64,000 nt of DNA. Origin: Mantamonas sphyraenae. Its lineage: Eukaryota; CRuMs; Mantamonadidae. The stretch covers positions 232,628-296,627 of the forward strand of contig JAPMXV010000062.1 of NCBI GenBank assembly GCA_026936335.1, given 5' to 3'. The notes below the pieces were generated by a model. That model made no database searches and was not told the DNA's origin. It saw only the letters and a list, made by a program, of their open reading frames with translations. The position numbers and the translations under genes are program-made. This document shows, one piece after another, positions 43,801 through 54,017 of this stretch; position 1 is the first letter of the stretch, and every line of letters starts with the position of its first letter.

Positions 43801-45605
43801 CGGGATGTGACGGGGTACCGAACAGTGGGTTGGTTCTCGACGCCTGTGATGTGTGTGGAGGGAACAATGCGACGTGCAAGGGATGTGATGGAGTGCCAAA
43901 CAGTGGGGTCAAGTATGACGCGTGCGGCGTGTGCGGTGGGAACAACGGGACGTGCAAGGGATGTGATGGAGTGCCGAACAGTGGGGTCAAGTATGACGCG
44001 TGCGGCGTGTGCGGAGGCAACAACGGAACATGTGGCAGCTGTGACGGGGTGCCGAACAGTGGAGCCAAGTACGACGCGTGCGGCGTGTGCGGAGGCAACA
44101 ACAGCACGTGCATGGGCTGTGACGGCGTCCTGTTTTCGGGCGTGAAGTACGACGCGTGCGGCGTGTGCGGAGGCAGCAGTGTGAACGAAACGGGATGTGG
44201 GTCGACGTTGGCCCCGTCGCTGTGCCAGTACTCCACGTGCGGCACATGTCTGGCAGACCTGGCATGTGGGTGGTGCTACGACGTCGACGGAGGCAACGGC
44301 AAGTGCATCCGAGGTGACGCCGTGGGACCCAGCCTTGGCGTGTGCTCAGACTATGCGTTTGAGCGATGTCGCACGGCCACTCCGACGACAATGGGCACGG
44401 TGCTGACTGTGGCCACAGCCGGAGCAGCGGGCGCTGCAGCGTTTGCCACGTTTAGCCCCGCGTCACCGCTCAGCGGCGTGGACAAGCAGGCCACCAACGC
44501 CATCGTGTGGGCCATGATCGAACACATGCAATTCATCACCGTCACCGCGCAACTGGGAGTGGAGTTTCCAACCTCCTACGTCGAGTTTGCCTCGTTCTTT
44601 TCCTTTGCCAACCTGCAGTTTGGCTACCCATGGATGGTCGAAGCTCAGGACGTGCTGTCTCAAAGTGCAACGCTGCAAAATGCGGCGTCCGCATCAAGGC
44701 GGTTGCTGAGCACATCCCAGTTTGCGCGTGCCATGGGCATGCCGGAGAACAAGTACTTCCCGAGCAACCTCTTCCTCGTGAGCGTGGCATGTTTGATCAT
44801 TCTGGCACTCGGGGGCGCTCTGTTGCTCCTACTGCCGCGCTGGATAGGCATGCTCCAGGAGAAGCGCGAGAGCGTCAAGGCCACTGTGCGCACCACCATG
44901 CTGCGCATCCTCATTCTGGCGCATCTGGGCCTGTGCATGTCCACGACACTGCACATGACCCTGATCGAGGAGGTGCAACAAGGGTCAGGGTCCTCCGTGC
45001 TCGTGTACGTCCTTGCCGTGTTGGTGCTCCTGCTCTACTGCCTGGGGCTGCCCGTGTACGTGTATCAATTTGTGTACCGTCGCGAGTACGTCCAGTTGTT
45101 GCGCAACGAGGTGCTGGACTCGTATGGTCCCATGTACGCAGAGTACAACGAGAAGGACCGGTACTTCCGCACCGTACTCCTCGCCAAGAGCCTGTTGAGT
45201 GCCTTTATCGTCAACTTGATGCGCACCGTGCCCTTGGGTCAAATCGTGACGCTGCTGTGCGTGCAGGCGTTGTTTGCCACACTTCTGGCTGTGCGCCGGC
45301 CCTTCAAGAACCCGCAGTTCTCGTGGATGTCTGTGGCCATCGCTGTGCTCAACCTGATGACGCTGTCCATGACGCTGGCGTTTGTCAACGGACAGCCAGC
45401 TGGCAGCGATACCAGCGAGGCCGTCTCTGTGACGATGATGGTGCTCAACCTGCTGGGCACGCTACTGATGATTGTGCTGTTTGTGCGGCGCTTTTTGGCC
45501 GCGCGCGCTGCAGCCAAGACGCGCAAGAGCCGCAGTCACTTGGAACTGGAACGATTGGGGCGCGAAGAGGAGGCCAAGGGCGAGAAGAAGCGCGGGAGGG
45601 TGTGA
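40818..45605 (+). CDS. Giant secreted-type protein: beta-rich ectodomain, 13 Cys repeats, PSI-like module and TRP-like membrane block
   Basis: Single exon of about 1,595 aa; in-frame ATGs at 40818, 40824 and 40842 precede a signal peptide (VVLVCAMAVFLAGHASG). Residues about 30-790 are Thr/Val/Gly-rich and beta-like with many N-glycosylation sites. Then come 13 CGVCGG-type units (see repeat), a PSI-like module (CQYSTCGTCLADLACGWCY), and a C-terminal membrane block with about six helices (LFLVSVACLIILALGGALL, YVLAVLVLLLYCLGLPVYVY, SWMSVAIAVLNLMTLSMTLA). That block resembles the TRP-like channel regions found at the end of many large protist surface proteins, and is shared with the gene at 48.9-54.0 kb. 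Likely a cell-surface receptor, matrix sensor or channel. Confidence 0.8.
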   Translation: MSMRPRTRMDRHCAVVLVCAMAVFLAGHASGATVTLNSPNAEYVYLNSSAQWTPSKVPGPGDDVEVVITSTQSRVVLVMGNTTEVRSLRVRVGGSATTTQVFCTAALTVNTTVTVESLLEFRSETGCVAKWGSLHLNGTLRVVGDVTVIGAVTSSSVGALESLTSGAVVLNAGQGTPTHHIAWLRLGGTAALRFSADVNVTGNLTMGGASELNGQVSTPKPTVSVYGALDVTTDTGGTGSSLITAVMQLYGASTLQCLTTLGMTVDSVDLYVHKTLDIVIGSTGNSINVGTGMKLFVLNGAVTTLNHLGTGQKTLTSVGEQTEVVINGTFVLKPESQGTLDFNVRSMTVYGTLVVGSGELKLSIKRPFSGSPGTLTTYPGSEIRMGSSTARLIVARSGAAGSVNPVNRLYGGRLDGLLFDGEPMTNEFNVDEADPFVKYLGITNAASFSVKRNMTVGTLELSTSGGNAPADVTVDSGLSLRVNTSLRWDAADVKGSTGSQFLVDCNSTVQFRGEFGSKPGLTSIELVNNGYMKVQLLTDLMTWNLNSAASVMNKGTAEVETSGNEFTLWQGGTVENLGTVLLNSRVTFKSSVFTNRGLLAFVDNKAHVMETTTHNYGRLYMGGGSTVLTLKLSSYNGYNGSVIEFEHGAKLQGQGEPAFTNPVGSTVKGVGTFQNLRVTNLGVMQGPALTVSSNFTQGSTGRTVVGAVAGQGQALSAACVALGGVLEVTGVAGCPEPSAVFNAVGSRLNCVSGQYASLAYANGSVQVSVNGSGAVLFSLPDSSCLPRDCNGTVYGTVQLDVCGVCGGNNGTCKGCDGVPNSGVVYDACGVCGGNNGTCKGCDGVPNSGVVYDACGVCGGNNGTCKGCDGVPNSGVVYDACGVCGGNNGTCKGCDGVPNSGVVYDACGVCGGNNGTCKGCDGVPNSGVVYDACGVCGGNNGTCTGCDGVPNSGVVLDACDVCGGNNTTCTGCDGVPNSGVKYDACGVCGGNNGTCTGCDGVPNSGLVLDACDVCGGNNATCKGCDGVPNSGVKYDACGVCGGNNGTCKGCDGVPNSGVKYDACGVCGGNNGTCGSCDGVPNSGAKYDACGVCGGNNSTCMGCDGVLFSGVKYDACGVCGGSSVNETGCGSTLAPSLCQYSTCGTCLADLACGWCYDVDGGNGKCIRGDAVGPSLGVCSDYAFERCRTATPTTMGTVLTVATAGAAGAAAFATFSPASPLSGVDKQATNAIVWAMIEHMQFITVTAQLGVEFPTSYVEFASFFSFANLQFGYPWMVEAQDVLSQSATLQNAASASRRLLSTSQFARAMGMPENKYFPSNLFLVSVACLIILALGGALLLLLPRWIGMLQEKRESVKATVRTTMLRILILAHLGLCMSTTLHMTLIEEVQQGSGSSVLVYVLAVLVLLLYCLGLPVYVYQFVYRREYVQLLRNEVLDSYGPMYAEYNEKDRYFRTVLLAKSLLSAFIVNLMRTVPLGQIVTLLCVQALFATLLAVRRPFKNPQFSWMSVAIAVLNLMTLSMTLAFVNGQPAGSDTSEAVSVTMMVLNLLGTLLMIVLFVRRFLAARAAAKTRKSRSHLELERLGREEEAKGEKKRGRV
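43213..44190 (+). repeat. 78-bp tandem repeat encoding CGVCGGNNGTC units
   Basis: Thirteen 26-aa units of the form CDGVPNSGVVYDACGVCGG, each with six cysteines. The five units following the first are nearly identical in DNA; later ones diverge (VVLDACDVCGG, VKYDACGVCGG alternate). Similar CGVCGG repeats occur in extracellular proteins of several protists. Confidence 0.92.
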
Positions 45606-45649
45606 AGAGGGAAGAGGGTGGAGGGTGGAATGGAACAATGGAACAATCG

Positions 45650-47715
45650 TCACTTCTTGCTGGCCATGCGTGCCGCGCGATCGGCAGCCATCTTGGCAGC
45701 CATGGCGGCCATCGACATCTGCTGCGGGGCGTTGGAGTTGCTTGCAGTCGAGTTTGAGTTTGAGTTGGCAGAGGGCTTGGGACGCGGCGAGGTCTTCTTC
45801 AGCTTCTTGCCCTCGCGGATGGCCGACAGGAGGTCGCCTCGGCCCGGGGATGACTTTGGCAGGGAGGTTGAGGTTGTGCTAGTGTTTGCGTTTGATGACA
45901 TCTTGGGCGCTGGAGGCGGTGGAGGGGGCGGACCGCCACTGCCAGAGGCCTTTGGCGGAGGAGGCGGTGGGGGAGGAACCATGCCCTGCGAGGCAGGCTT
46001 GGCAGACGGAGCGGCCTTGGCAGAGGCCAACTCCTTCTCCAAAGCAGCTACTCGCGCCTCGGCACGCTCTGCGCGTGCCAGCGCTTCCTGCAGCTGTTGG
46101 CGTAGCGAGTCCACCTCAGCCGCGGTAGCGGTGGTTGTGGTGGTGGACATCGTGATGGGTTCACGGACAGGTTTGTGCTCAGGCTCTGGTTCTGGCTCTG
46201 GTTCAGGCTCGGGTGGGACCTGGACGGGCGACAGGGCAGCCCGTGACTGGCGCTGCTTGCGGACGCGCTCGGCCATCTCCAGGCGCTCGCGCTCGCGCGC
46301 AGCGTCTTGCTCAAGCTGTCGCTTGCGGCGTTCTTCGGCCTCGCGGTCGTGTTGCTGCTGCAACTCGGCAGCTTCCTGCTCGAGCTGAGCGAGGAGGTCG
46401 ATCTCTGGCGAGGACGGCACTGCGTCGTCGACCATCTGCGAGGCCTCTTGCCTTGCTTTGGCCTCTGCAGCGTCGTTGGTCATGGCCTGCTTGAGGAGGG
46501 ATTGCACGTCGTCGAGTTCCGAGGTGATGGCGCTGAGGTCGTCCAGGTTGACGGCCTGCAGGCTGCCACGGCCTCCGCGGGCTTTGCGGCGGTCGGCTTT
46601 GGCGTCTGCAGATTGAATTTGCTGCGTCTCTGGTTCGGGCTCGGGAGCGGGCGCGACGTACTCCTGCAGTTCCGAGACGCGGATGAGCTCGGGCTCCTGG
46701 TTGCTGCCGACCAGGAGAAGCGTGTCTGCGTCGAGGACACTGAGGGTGTGGCCTGCGCGGGGCTTGCCGACAGGCTGGTAGGCTGTCCAGGTGAGGGTGT
46801 TTGTGTCTAGGCCGTGGAAGGCGTTTGTGGGTTTGTCGTGCGCGTCGAGGCCGCCGTGGACGTAAATTGTGTCACCAAGAGCGGTCATGGCGTGCATGTA
46901 GCGTGCACCCGGGGCGTCGCCGAGCTGAGAGGCTGTGCTCCATTCCTTTTTGTCGTTGTTGAAGAGCATGAGGTCGTCGTAGGCCATGTCGAGGGCGGTG
47001 TCGTATCCGCCAAACACATACACCGTGGAACCAATGGCGACGGCCTGATGCAGGCCACGGGGTTGAGGAAGGTTTCCCGAGACCGACGGCACGGTCCAGA
47101 TGTTGCCTGTGGGGTTGAGGACGGCGTAGTCGTTGAGGGCCTGGTTGTTTTCGTCAATACCGCCAAAGAGATGGATTTTGTTGCCGACGGCGAACATGGT
47201 GTGGCCGTAGCGGGCACTAGGGACAGCGCCCAGGGAGCGAGGCTGGGAGAGGAAGGGCAAGGTAAGCACCGGGGAGAGGAGGGGGGGGGTGAGCGGGGGC
47301 AAGGAGAGAGGGCCCATGGATTTTGCACACGCACCTTTGTCCAGATTTTCTGGGCCACGTTCATTGCATAGAGGGTGGAGTTGAGCGAGCCGTCGGCGCC
47401 TTTGCCGCCAAACACAAAGAGCTTCTTGCCGATGCATTGGCCCGACTGGAAGCTGTACGGGGGCGGGGCTTTGCCGAGAGTTTTGATCGGGGTCAGCTCG
47501 CCCGAGTCTGTGTGGGATGCCGGAAGTGGTGGTGTGAGAGGGCTGGGAGAGGATGATACGGGTGGCGCGCGGGCGAGCGTACTGCTGACGGAGTAGGTGA
47601 CGACGGTGGCTGAATCGGAGGCAGACGGGTCCGCAAAGATGAGCAGGGAGGAGTCGGTGAGAGTGACGGCACAATGGCCGTAGAGGGAAGCCGAGGATGA
47701 GGAGGAGGTGGACAT
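45650..47715 (-). CDS. Kelch, coiled-coil, polyproline and WH2 protein (actin regulator)
   Basis: Exons 47715-47335 and 47242-45650, about 657 aa. The N-terminal half has six kelch-like blades (KKLFVFGGKGADG, NKIHLFGGIDENN, STVYVFGGYDT, DTIYVHGGLDAH), forming a propeller. A charged coiled coil follows (from EAKARQEASQMVDD on), an EP-repeat, a second coiled coil, two polyproline runs (PPPPPPPPK, PPPPPPPAP) and a WH2 motif (RGDLLSAIREGKKLKKT) near the C-terminus. Polyproline plus WH2 is the output part of actin nucleation-promoting proteins; polyproline recruits profilin and WH2 binds G-actin. Kelch fused to this output is not an architecture I recognise. The stop is 44 bp from the convergent stop. 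Confidence 0.85.
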
Positions 47716-47742
47716 GGTGGGGAGTGGGGTTGGATTGGGTCG

Positions 47743-48819
47743 TCACGGGAAAACGCTCAGCCAACGCAGCACGCGGAACATGACCTCGTCCGGGAGGGTG
47801 GACCACTCAGCTGTGGGTTTGTAGGAGGCCATGTCGCCTGCCTCGAAAAGGAGATCTCGTTCTTCGAGGTTCATGGCCATGGCAGCCTCGACCATGATGT
47901 CGAGCCTGGGTTCCCACAGCCAGTGAGACACGGGCTCCCATTCGCGCTGGCGCGCTATTGTGCGTGCACTTTGCTTGGCATTCATCGGAGGGGCCAGGGC
48001 CGGGTTTGCGCCGCGCCAGCGAAGGAGTTGCACGAGCTCGTGGTTGCTGGTGTCGAGCGCCGCCATCAGCGGTGTTGCTTTCTGATCGGGGCACGCGTCC
48101 ACGTTGACACCGTCATCCAGCAATTGTTCCACAGTGTCTATATCCCCCTTGGTCACAGCTTTTTGCAAACCCTTTGCCCGCTGCTTGTTCTTGAGAAGGT
48201 TGCGGCGACCTTCATCAGGAATTTCGCCATCCAGAAGCCACAGCGATTTGCTCGCAGTGGCCGCCTCGCCAAGGGCGGTGCGGCCGAGGTTGGAGACCTT
48301 GTTGCCAGAGATCCAAATGCCCTGGAGCTTTGTGGTGTTTGTCTTGATGGCCTCGCCGAGCATCATGGCGCCGACGTCGCCGATTTGGTTGTCTCGTAGA
48401 TCCACAAACTGCATCGCGCAGCCTGTGGCGAGGACGTCGGCGAGGACGCATGCACCCTCGTCGCCGACTCTGTTGTGTCGTAGTTCAAGTTTGACGAGGG
48501 AGCTGGTGGGCGAGGAGAGCGCTGCAAGGCCAGCGTCGGCGACGTCGCAGAAGTTGAGCGCCATGCTGACAATGGACGAGGCTTGGGCAAGGTCAACCAC
48601 GGCGTCGTCGTCCACGGCACGGTTGTGGGAGAGGTCGAGGGTGGTGACTTTGCTGGAGGGAGAGGAGAGGGCTGTGGAGATGGCACGGAGGTGGGACTGG
48701 AGCAGCTCGACGTCGCGCAGTTGGAGCCCAGTGCTGTCACCGAGGAGTTGGGTGAGTTTGGACGACTGGATGCCCCAGAAGGTGGCGTGGAAGGAGTCTT
48801 TGTCGGTGAAGGTGAGCAT
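47743..48819 (-). CDS. LRR plus ankyrin-like protein with C-terminal LPDEVM module
   Basis: Single exon, 358 aa from the ATG at 48819 (MLTFTDKDS). Four to five RNI-type LRRs occupy about residues 40-200 (VTTLDLSHNRAVDDDAV, LVKLELRHNRVGDEGA, MQFVDLRDNQIGDVGA), followed by two ankyrin-like units (KGDIDTVEQLLDDGVNVD; ATPLMAALDTSNHELVQLLR). The last 60 residues (VSHWLWEP, AMNLEERDLLFEAGDM, WSTLPDEVMFRVLRWL) align along their length with the ends of the two subtelomeric LRR genes at 54.8 and 59.9 kb. The LPDEVM motif recalls F-box or SOCS-box starts, so a ubiquitin-ligase link is possible but unproven. It is divergent from the next gene with 34 bp between ATGs. Confidence 0.8.
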   Translation of the reverse strand: MLTFTDKDSFHATFWGIQSSKLTQLLGDSTGLQLRDVELLQSHLRAISTALSSPSSKVTTLDLSHNRAVDDDAVVDLAQASSIVSMALNFCDVADAGLAALSSPTSSLVKLELRHNRVGDEGACVLADVLATGCAMQFVDLRDNQIGDVGAMMLGEAIKTNTTKLQGIWISGNKVSNLGRTALGEAATASKSLWLLDGEIPDEGRRNLLKNKQRAKGLQKAVTKGDIDTVEQLLDDGVNVDACPDQKATPLMAALDTSNHELVQLLRWRGANPALAPPMNAKQSARTIARQREWEPVSHWLWEPRLDIMVEAAMAMNLEERDLLFEAGDMASYKPTAEWSTLPDEVMFRVLRWLSVFP

Positions 48820-48853
48820 TGGGTTGGCCGCGGCGCGCCAACCCCACAAAAGA

Positions 48854-51800
48854 ATGACTCACCTCGCATTCACCCTACTCACCCTCCTCTCCCTCCTTAC
48901 TCTCACCGCCATTGCCACCGACCCTCCCACCATCACCTCTGTCTCCCCGTCCATCATTGCTGCTTCGTCGAACAAATTCACCACGCTCACTCTTCCCGTC
49001 AAGCGCCCCCTGCCGTGCATCAGCGCCTCTCCACGCACCCTGTGCCTCGAGGCACCGCTTGCTCAATGCGTTACAGCAACGTTTCAAGGAGTCGCCTTTG
49101 CTGCCACCCTTGCTCCTATGCCGGTTGCCTCGATCACCACCGTCGCGTTTTCCATTCTCCCAGCCACGGGCGCGTGCAACGTGTCGGTTGCCCCCACCGT
49201 CAACATCACGTACTACCCACCTCCATTCATCAACGCAGTTCCTGGTGCCAAAGATGGCCAGCTCATCCTCACTCGCCAGGCTGGCCGCTTCACAGTCTTT
49301 GGGCAGAATCTGCAGCCCCTCGCCCAATCCCACCCGCGCACGCGGTTCGTCTTTTCGTCGGGGCTCGTACACGCCTTCCAGGACAGAGAGTGCGCCGAAC
49401 TACCCACTCAACTTTTGTGCGACTATGCGCCCCTGCCCAGTGTGGGCACAGCGCGCCTGGACTACAGCGTGGACAACGGGGAAACCTGGTTCTCGCCAAC
49501 ACCAGCCATCAGCTTCCTCATCATCAACAACCGCTCTCCACTCTGTGACGCGAGGGTAGAGCCAGAGGCCTCTGTTGAACTACGCAAGGAGCGCAACCTC
49601 GTCTACCGCCTGAACAACATGCTCCAGGGGAATCCCGAACGGATCCTCTCCCTCTCCCCTCACCTGGCTCCCTCTGGCCATGGCCCCGCAGACATCACCG
49701 ATGGTGACAACTGCTGCCCCTTCAACCAACCCGACTGTGGCATCGCCCTTCTCGCTGGCCAAGGAGACGCCGTCGTTGACATGCTCTCCCTCGCCCACGC
49801 CGCTGTCCGCCTTGAACAGGTTGTCACCTCCTGGCGCGCTCCGTGCAACTACCGTCCTGTCAATTATCTCCTTGAGGGCTACAACCCGTACAGCCGCTCT
49901 TGGGTCCCGCTGCAGGGGAGACGCCTGTGCACCACCGTCATTGGCGGCGTCTCTGATTTTGCCATCTGCACAGACACCCTTCGCCCCGTCACCGGTCAGC
50001 GCCTTCGCATACGAATTCCAGACGGCACCCAAACCCCTGCATCCTCCCAGAACACCACCCTTTACTGGCTGGCTGAGGTCCAGGTCCGAGCCCAGCCCAT
50101 CAACCAACCCTTTTACGCGCGTGCTTGGTGGTGTGACGTCGGAGAACACGCCGTTGCTGAAGGAAGGATCACTTCCATCCCCAGTGGCGACCCAGCCTGG
50201 ATGGCTCCTGTCTGTGTCCGTGCATTGACCGTCAACGAAGACCCTGTTGCTGCAGCCGGTGTGCCCTTTGTCGCCACAATCCTCGTCAAGTCTCCGGACA
50301 AAACCGATCTCACTTTCACCTACAGCTTTGTTTCCAATGGCTCAGGCATTGCGGTCCTCACATCCGTCCCGCTGCCCCCGGGGATGCTTGCTGGTCGATC
50401 CTCCGTGCGTGTTGACGTCGTCCTTGGGCCCACCACAGTCGCCAACCTCACTACACCCATCCCACCCCAGTCGCTCCTCGCCAGTATTACTGCCGGCACT
50501 CCGAAAATCCTTCTCGTCGACCCACAGCGCCGTGGCGGGACAAGCGACCCATTCCTCGTTACTGGCCGACTCGTTGTTACTGCAGCCCGCACCGTCCCAA
50601 TGCCCAACCAGCGTCTACGACTCTCCTTTTTACGACGTGGGAAGGAATGCTCTGCCATCTGGTTCCATCAATCCACTGTCGGTCAACGTCACCTGGAACG
50701 GAAAGGTGATCGCAACAGACCGAGCCACCTCCACCCCATTCCACGTTGATGGACTCATCCTCCACTCCCCATCTGCGGGTACCTCCCTTGTTGTCGTCAA
50801 TGCTGGGCCCATGCAGGCCACCACCACCCTCCTCGTCCTCCCTGGCCCTGTCGTCTCCATGCGCATCGTGTGGACCACAAACGCAACCCTTCCATCAGCA
50901 TCCACCCTCCAACTGCCTAGCGTGCGCGTCTTCCTCCACGACTCCGTCGACAACCTCGTGCCTGGCAGTGGCAAAATGACCCTACAGGCCCGTGTGGACG
51001 CTATCGAGTTGCCGGCGCTCAGTTGTGCATGGTTCAACCCCTCGCAAAGTTGGCTTGGCCAACCTGCACCTCTCCACACGACTCTGTCACGTGGCACGCA
51101 CACATTTACAGCGACAACCAGCGAAGATGCTACCGGTATCCTGTCCTTTTCGGTGGTTGCCGGAGAGGCCACCTCTCTCGTCTCCTCCACCACCTCCTTG
51201 ACCCTGCCGACCGCCCACCACGCGCCCCTCCCTGCCATTGACGTTTGGACGCATGATCTGGGGCAGGGAAACACCACTCACATGCGCACACACCTGAGCG
51301 TCACCCTCGTCCAATGCGACGGACTCTTCCTCACCAACCGCACTTGGCAATTTGGACCCGGCCTCACCCTCTCCCTCACAGGCGTCGAGTTGGCCAAACC
51401 CAGTGTTGGCTCCCTCTGTCTCCGTATCGTCGCCGAGCCCCTTCAACCATGGGTCTTTTCCGTCAACATCGTCCCTGGCGATGCCATTGCAGGCCGGCTG
51501 AACTGCACCGAGCGAATCCGCTCCGCTTCTGTCCTTCCACTCCCATGCACCCTCCTCCTCCTGGATGCCAGTGGCTCCCTTGCTGGGACTTGGTGTCCTC
51601 ACGCAACCAATCTTCACGTCACTGTGTCTCTGACCCGCATTGGCCTCCCTGTCGCTGTGCAAAACGCCTCCCTCACCGTACCCGCCGTCGGGTCTCGCCG
51701 CCTGCCTCTTACTGCCACCGTACTCCCTGCTCCGGCCACGGGCAAGATTCACGTCGACGTGCAAGCCTATTGGGTCCCTTCCACGGATTCGCTCCCCGTT

Positions 51801-54017
51801 CAACCTTCTGACCTCGAGGTCATCGCCGGTCAGCCGTCTGTGGCCGTTGTCGAAAACTCCGACGCCTACGTTGCCCTCAACCCTGCTGCCCTGCCCAACG
51901 TCCACCTCAGCTTGCGCGACGTGGCCCAAAACTCCGTCCCCTGTGCCCTTCTTCCCGCACAGGGCGCTCAAGTCCGCGCAACCATCGAGTTTGGGCCTGG
52001 CCTCGTCCAGCTCATGGGCACGCACGCCACCGCCCCAGCAGATCTTGGTTCACGCTGCATCGTCCAACTTGGACAGGACAGCAACACAGTGACACCTGCC
52101 CTGCGCTTGGATTCCATCTACGCCAACGTGTCGGTTTCCGTCTCGGTCCATTCCAGCCTGCCGATCGTCCACGTGCAACTCGACGTACGCACACAATCAT
52201 GCGTCGACCATTTTTCTCCATCTTTTGTGCCCTACAACGGCACCGACGCAGTACTAGGCTGCGGCTGTGACATGGGTCTGCACTACGACCGTACCCAAGC
52301 CTCCTGCGTCCCGTGTGACGTAAACACGTTCTCTCACACCGCCAACATGGCCCTTCAGTGTGTAGAGTGTCCGTATGGCACCACACGCGGCAAGACGGCC
52401 TCAACAGGCGTGCGGGAGTGTGTGTGCGACAGTTCACAGTACTTTGACGGCACCACCTGCCAGGGCTGCCCCAACAACTTTCACTGCGACGGCGTCTCAT
52501 TCCGCGTCAACGCAGGCTTCTTTCAGAACGAGGTCGATCCAACGCGAGCATACGCCTGCCCCATTGATGGTGCCTGTGCAAAGGGGGGTGGGTGTGCGAC
52601 CGGGTATACAGGGCCCCTCTGCAGCCAATGCGCTCCTGGATATGGACAGACCCAGGGTGAGTGTGTCCAATGTGGTGAAATGGGTGGCCAGATTGCCCTC
52701 GTTGTCCTCGGTTCTGTCGGCGCTTTGGTCTTTGTCACTCTGTTTCTCAACGCGTACTTGAAGAGCAAGCCTGTCGGAGAATGGGCAACACGCACGGGTG
52801 TCGACCGCTCTCTGCGTGCGGTTCCTCCTGTGCTCCTCCTCAAGCAGGGTGTGACACACGTCCAGATGCTCTCTGTGTTCAACGCCATCGAGATCCCTTT
52901 TTCAGCAGACGCGAAGGCGATGTTTTCGCTGGCCAACAGCTCCAACCTTGCCCTGGAGACGTCTCCCATCAATTGTTCGCTAGGAAACCCACTTCTCACC
53001 AGCAAGTTCTTCAGCTATGCCATGCTGCCTCTGGTGGCCATGGTGGCCGCCATCGCCTTGCGTGTTCGCCGTGTGCCGCTGTCGTTGATGTGGACGCAGC
53101 TTAAGGTCCGTGTGATGCCTACAGTACGCATGATGGCCTTTTTGATTCACCTGCTGGTCCTGCGCACAAGCCTTGAAGTGCTCAGCGGCTGCCAGCAAGT
53201 CGGACGCCAACGTGTCCTCCTGTACGACACACGCCTCGATTGCACCCTTTCGTCTTTCAAGGCCACGCAGGTGCTCGTGGGCATGGTGGCACTTCTCGAA
53301 TGTGTTGTTGTGCCCCTCTGGGTCGCCTTCCAGCTGTCTCTACTCGCACGTCGGGGAAAGCTCGGCGAACAGCAGGTCTGGGATCGCTATCACTTCTTTT
53401 ACGACTCTTATCTGCCCAATCGCCATTGGTATGATTTTGTGGTCCTCGCACGCAAGGGCTTCCTGGTCTGTGTCGCTGTTCTCTTTGCCAACCAGCCGCT
53501 CGTTCAGCTGTACGCAGGCAGCAGCCTCCTTCTCCTTGCCCTGGTCGTCCAGCAGTGGCTCTCTCCGTTTCGGTATTGGCTACTCACTCTCATGGAGAAC
53601 CTGAGTTTGATGGTGACGCTCGGGACCATGCAGGCCGGCATGCTGGCTCTAAAATCTTCCTCCTCGGAACCTGGCAGCCTCGACACCTCGGTGCACACCA
53701 GCAGCACTGTCATGGTTGTTCTAAACATCCTCTTTCTCACCGCCGTAGCCGTGATGTTCATGGTGGTCGTATTTATCCGCGGCAAGGAGAAAGTTGCCGA
53801 GGTTCGCAGCGACAAGATCCAGGACGAACTCAATTGGGGAACCAAGCCCTCCACCACCGCTCGCCAAGCCCCCACGGGCTCCTTTCGTGAGCTTGGTGGC
53901 GTGATCGACTCTGCCTCTCCTTCCTTCTCCTGGCCCTGGACGCGTGCTGCGACAAAGGCCTCGAGCACGGAGATGGACGCAATTGACCCTGCCTCTCTGC
54001 TCTCTGACCACGACTAG
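48854..54017 (+). CDS. Giant surface protein with ephrin-receptor-like Cys region and TRP-like membrane block (one frameshift)
   Basis: About 1,720 aa if one indel is corrected. A signal peptide (FTLLTLLSLLTLTAIA) begins a long Thr/Pro/Val-rich beta ectodomain with an IPT-like start (PPTITSVSPSII) and a discoidin-like segment (RLEQVVTSWRAPCNYRPVNY). The reading frame changes near 50600-50615; dropping one A in CCCAACC joins the two open frames. Downstream are a GCC2/GCC3-type cysteine region (CVPCDVNTF, CVECPYGTT, CSQCAPGYGQTQGECVQC), a membrane helix (IALVVLGSVGALVFVTLFL) and about six further helices resembling the C-terminal block of the gene at 40.8 kb (HVQMLSVF here, HMQFITVT there). Likely a cell-surface sensor or channel. 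Confidence 0.78.

Noticed and set aside
43213..44190. CRISPR-like regular repeat (78-bp period)
   Set aside because: No spacers; it is a continuous coding repeat with conserved cysteines.
42947..44245. 432-codon minus-strand frame opposite the CGVCGG repeat
   Set aside because: Its PPHTPHASY repeat is only the reverse of the 78-bp unit.
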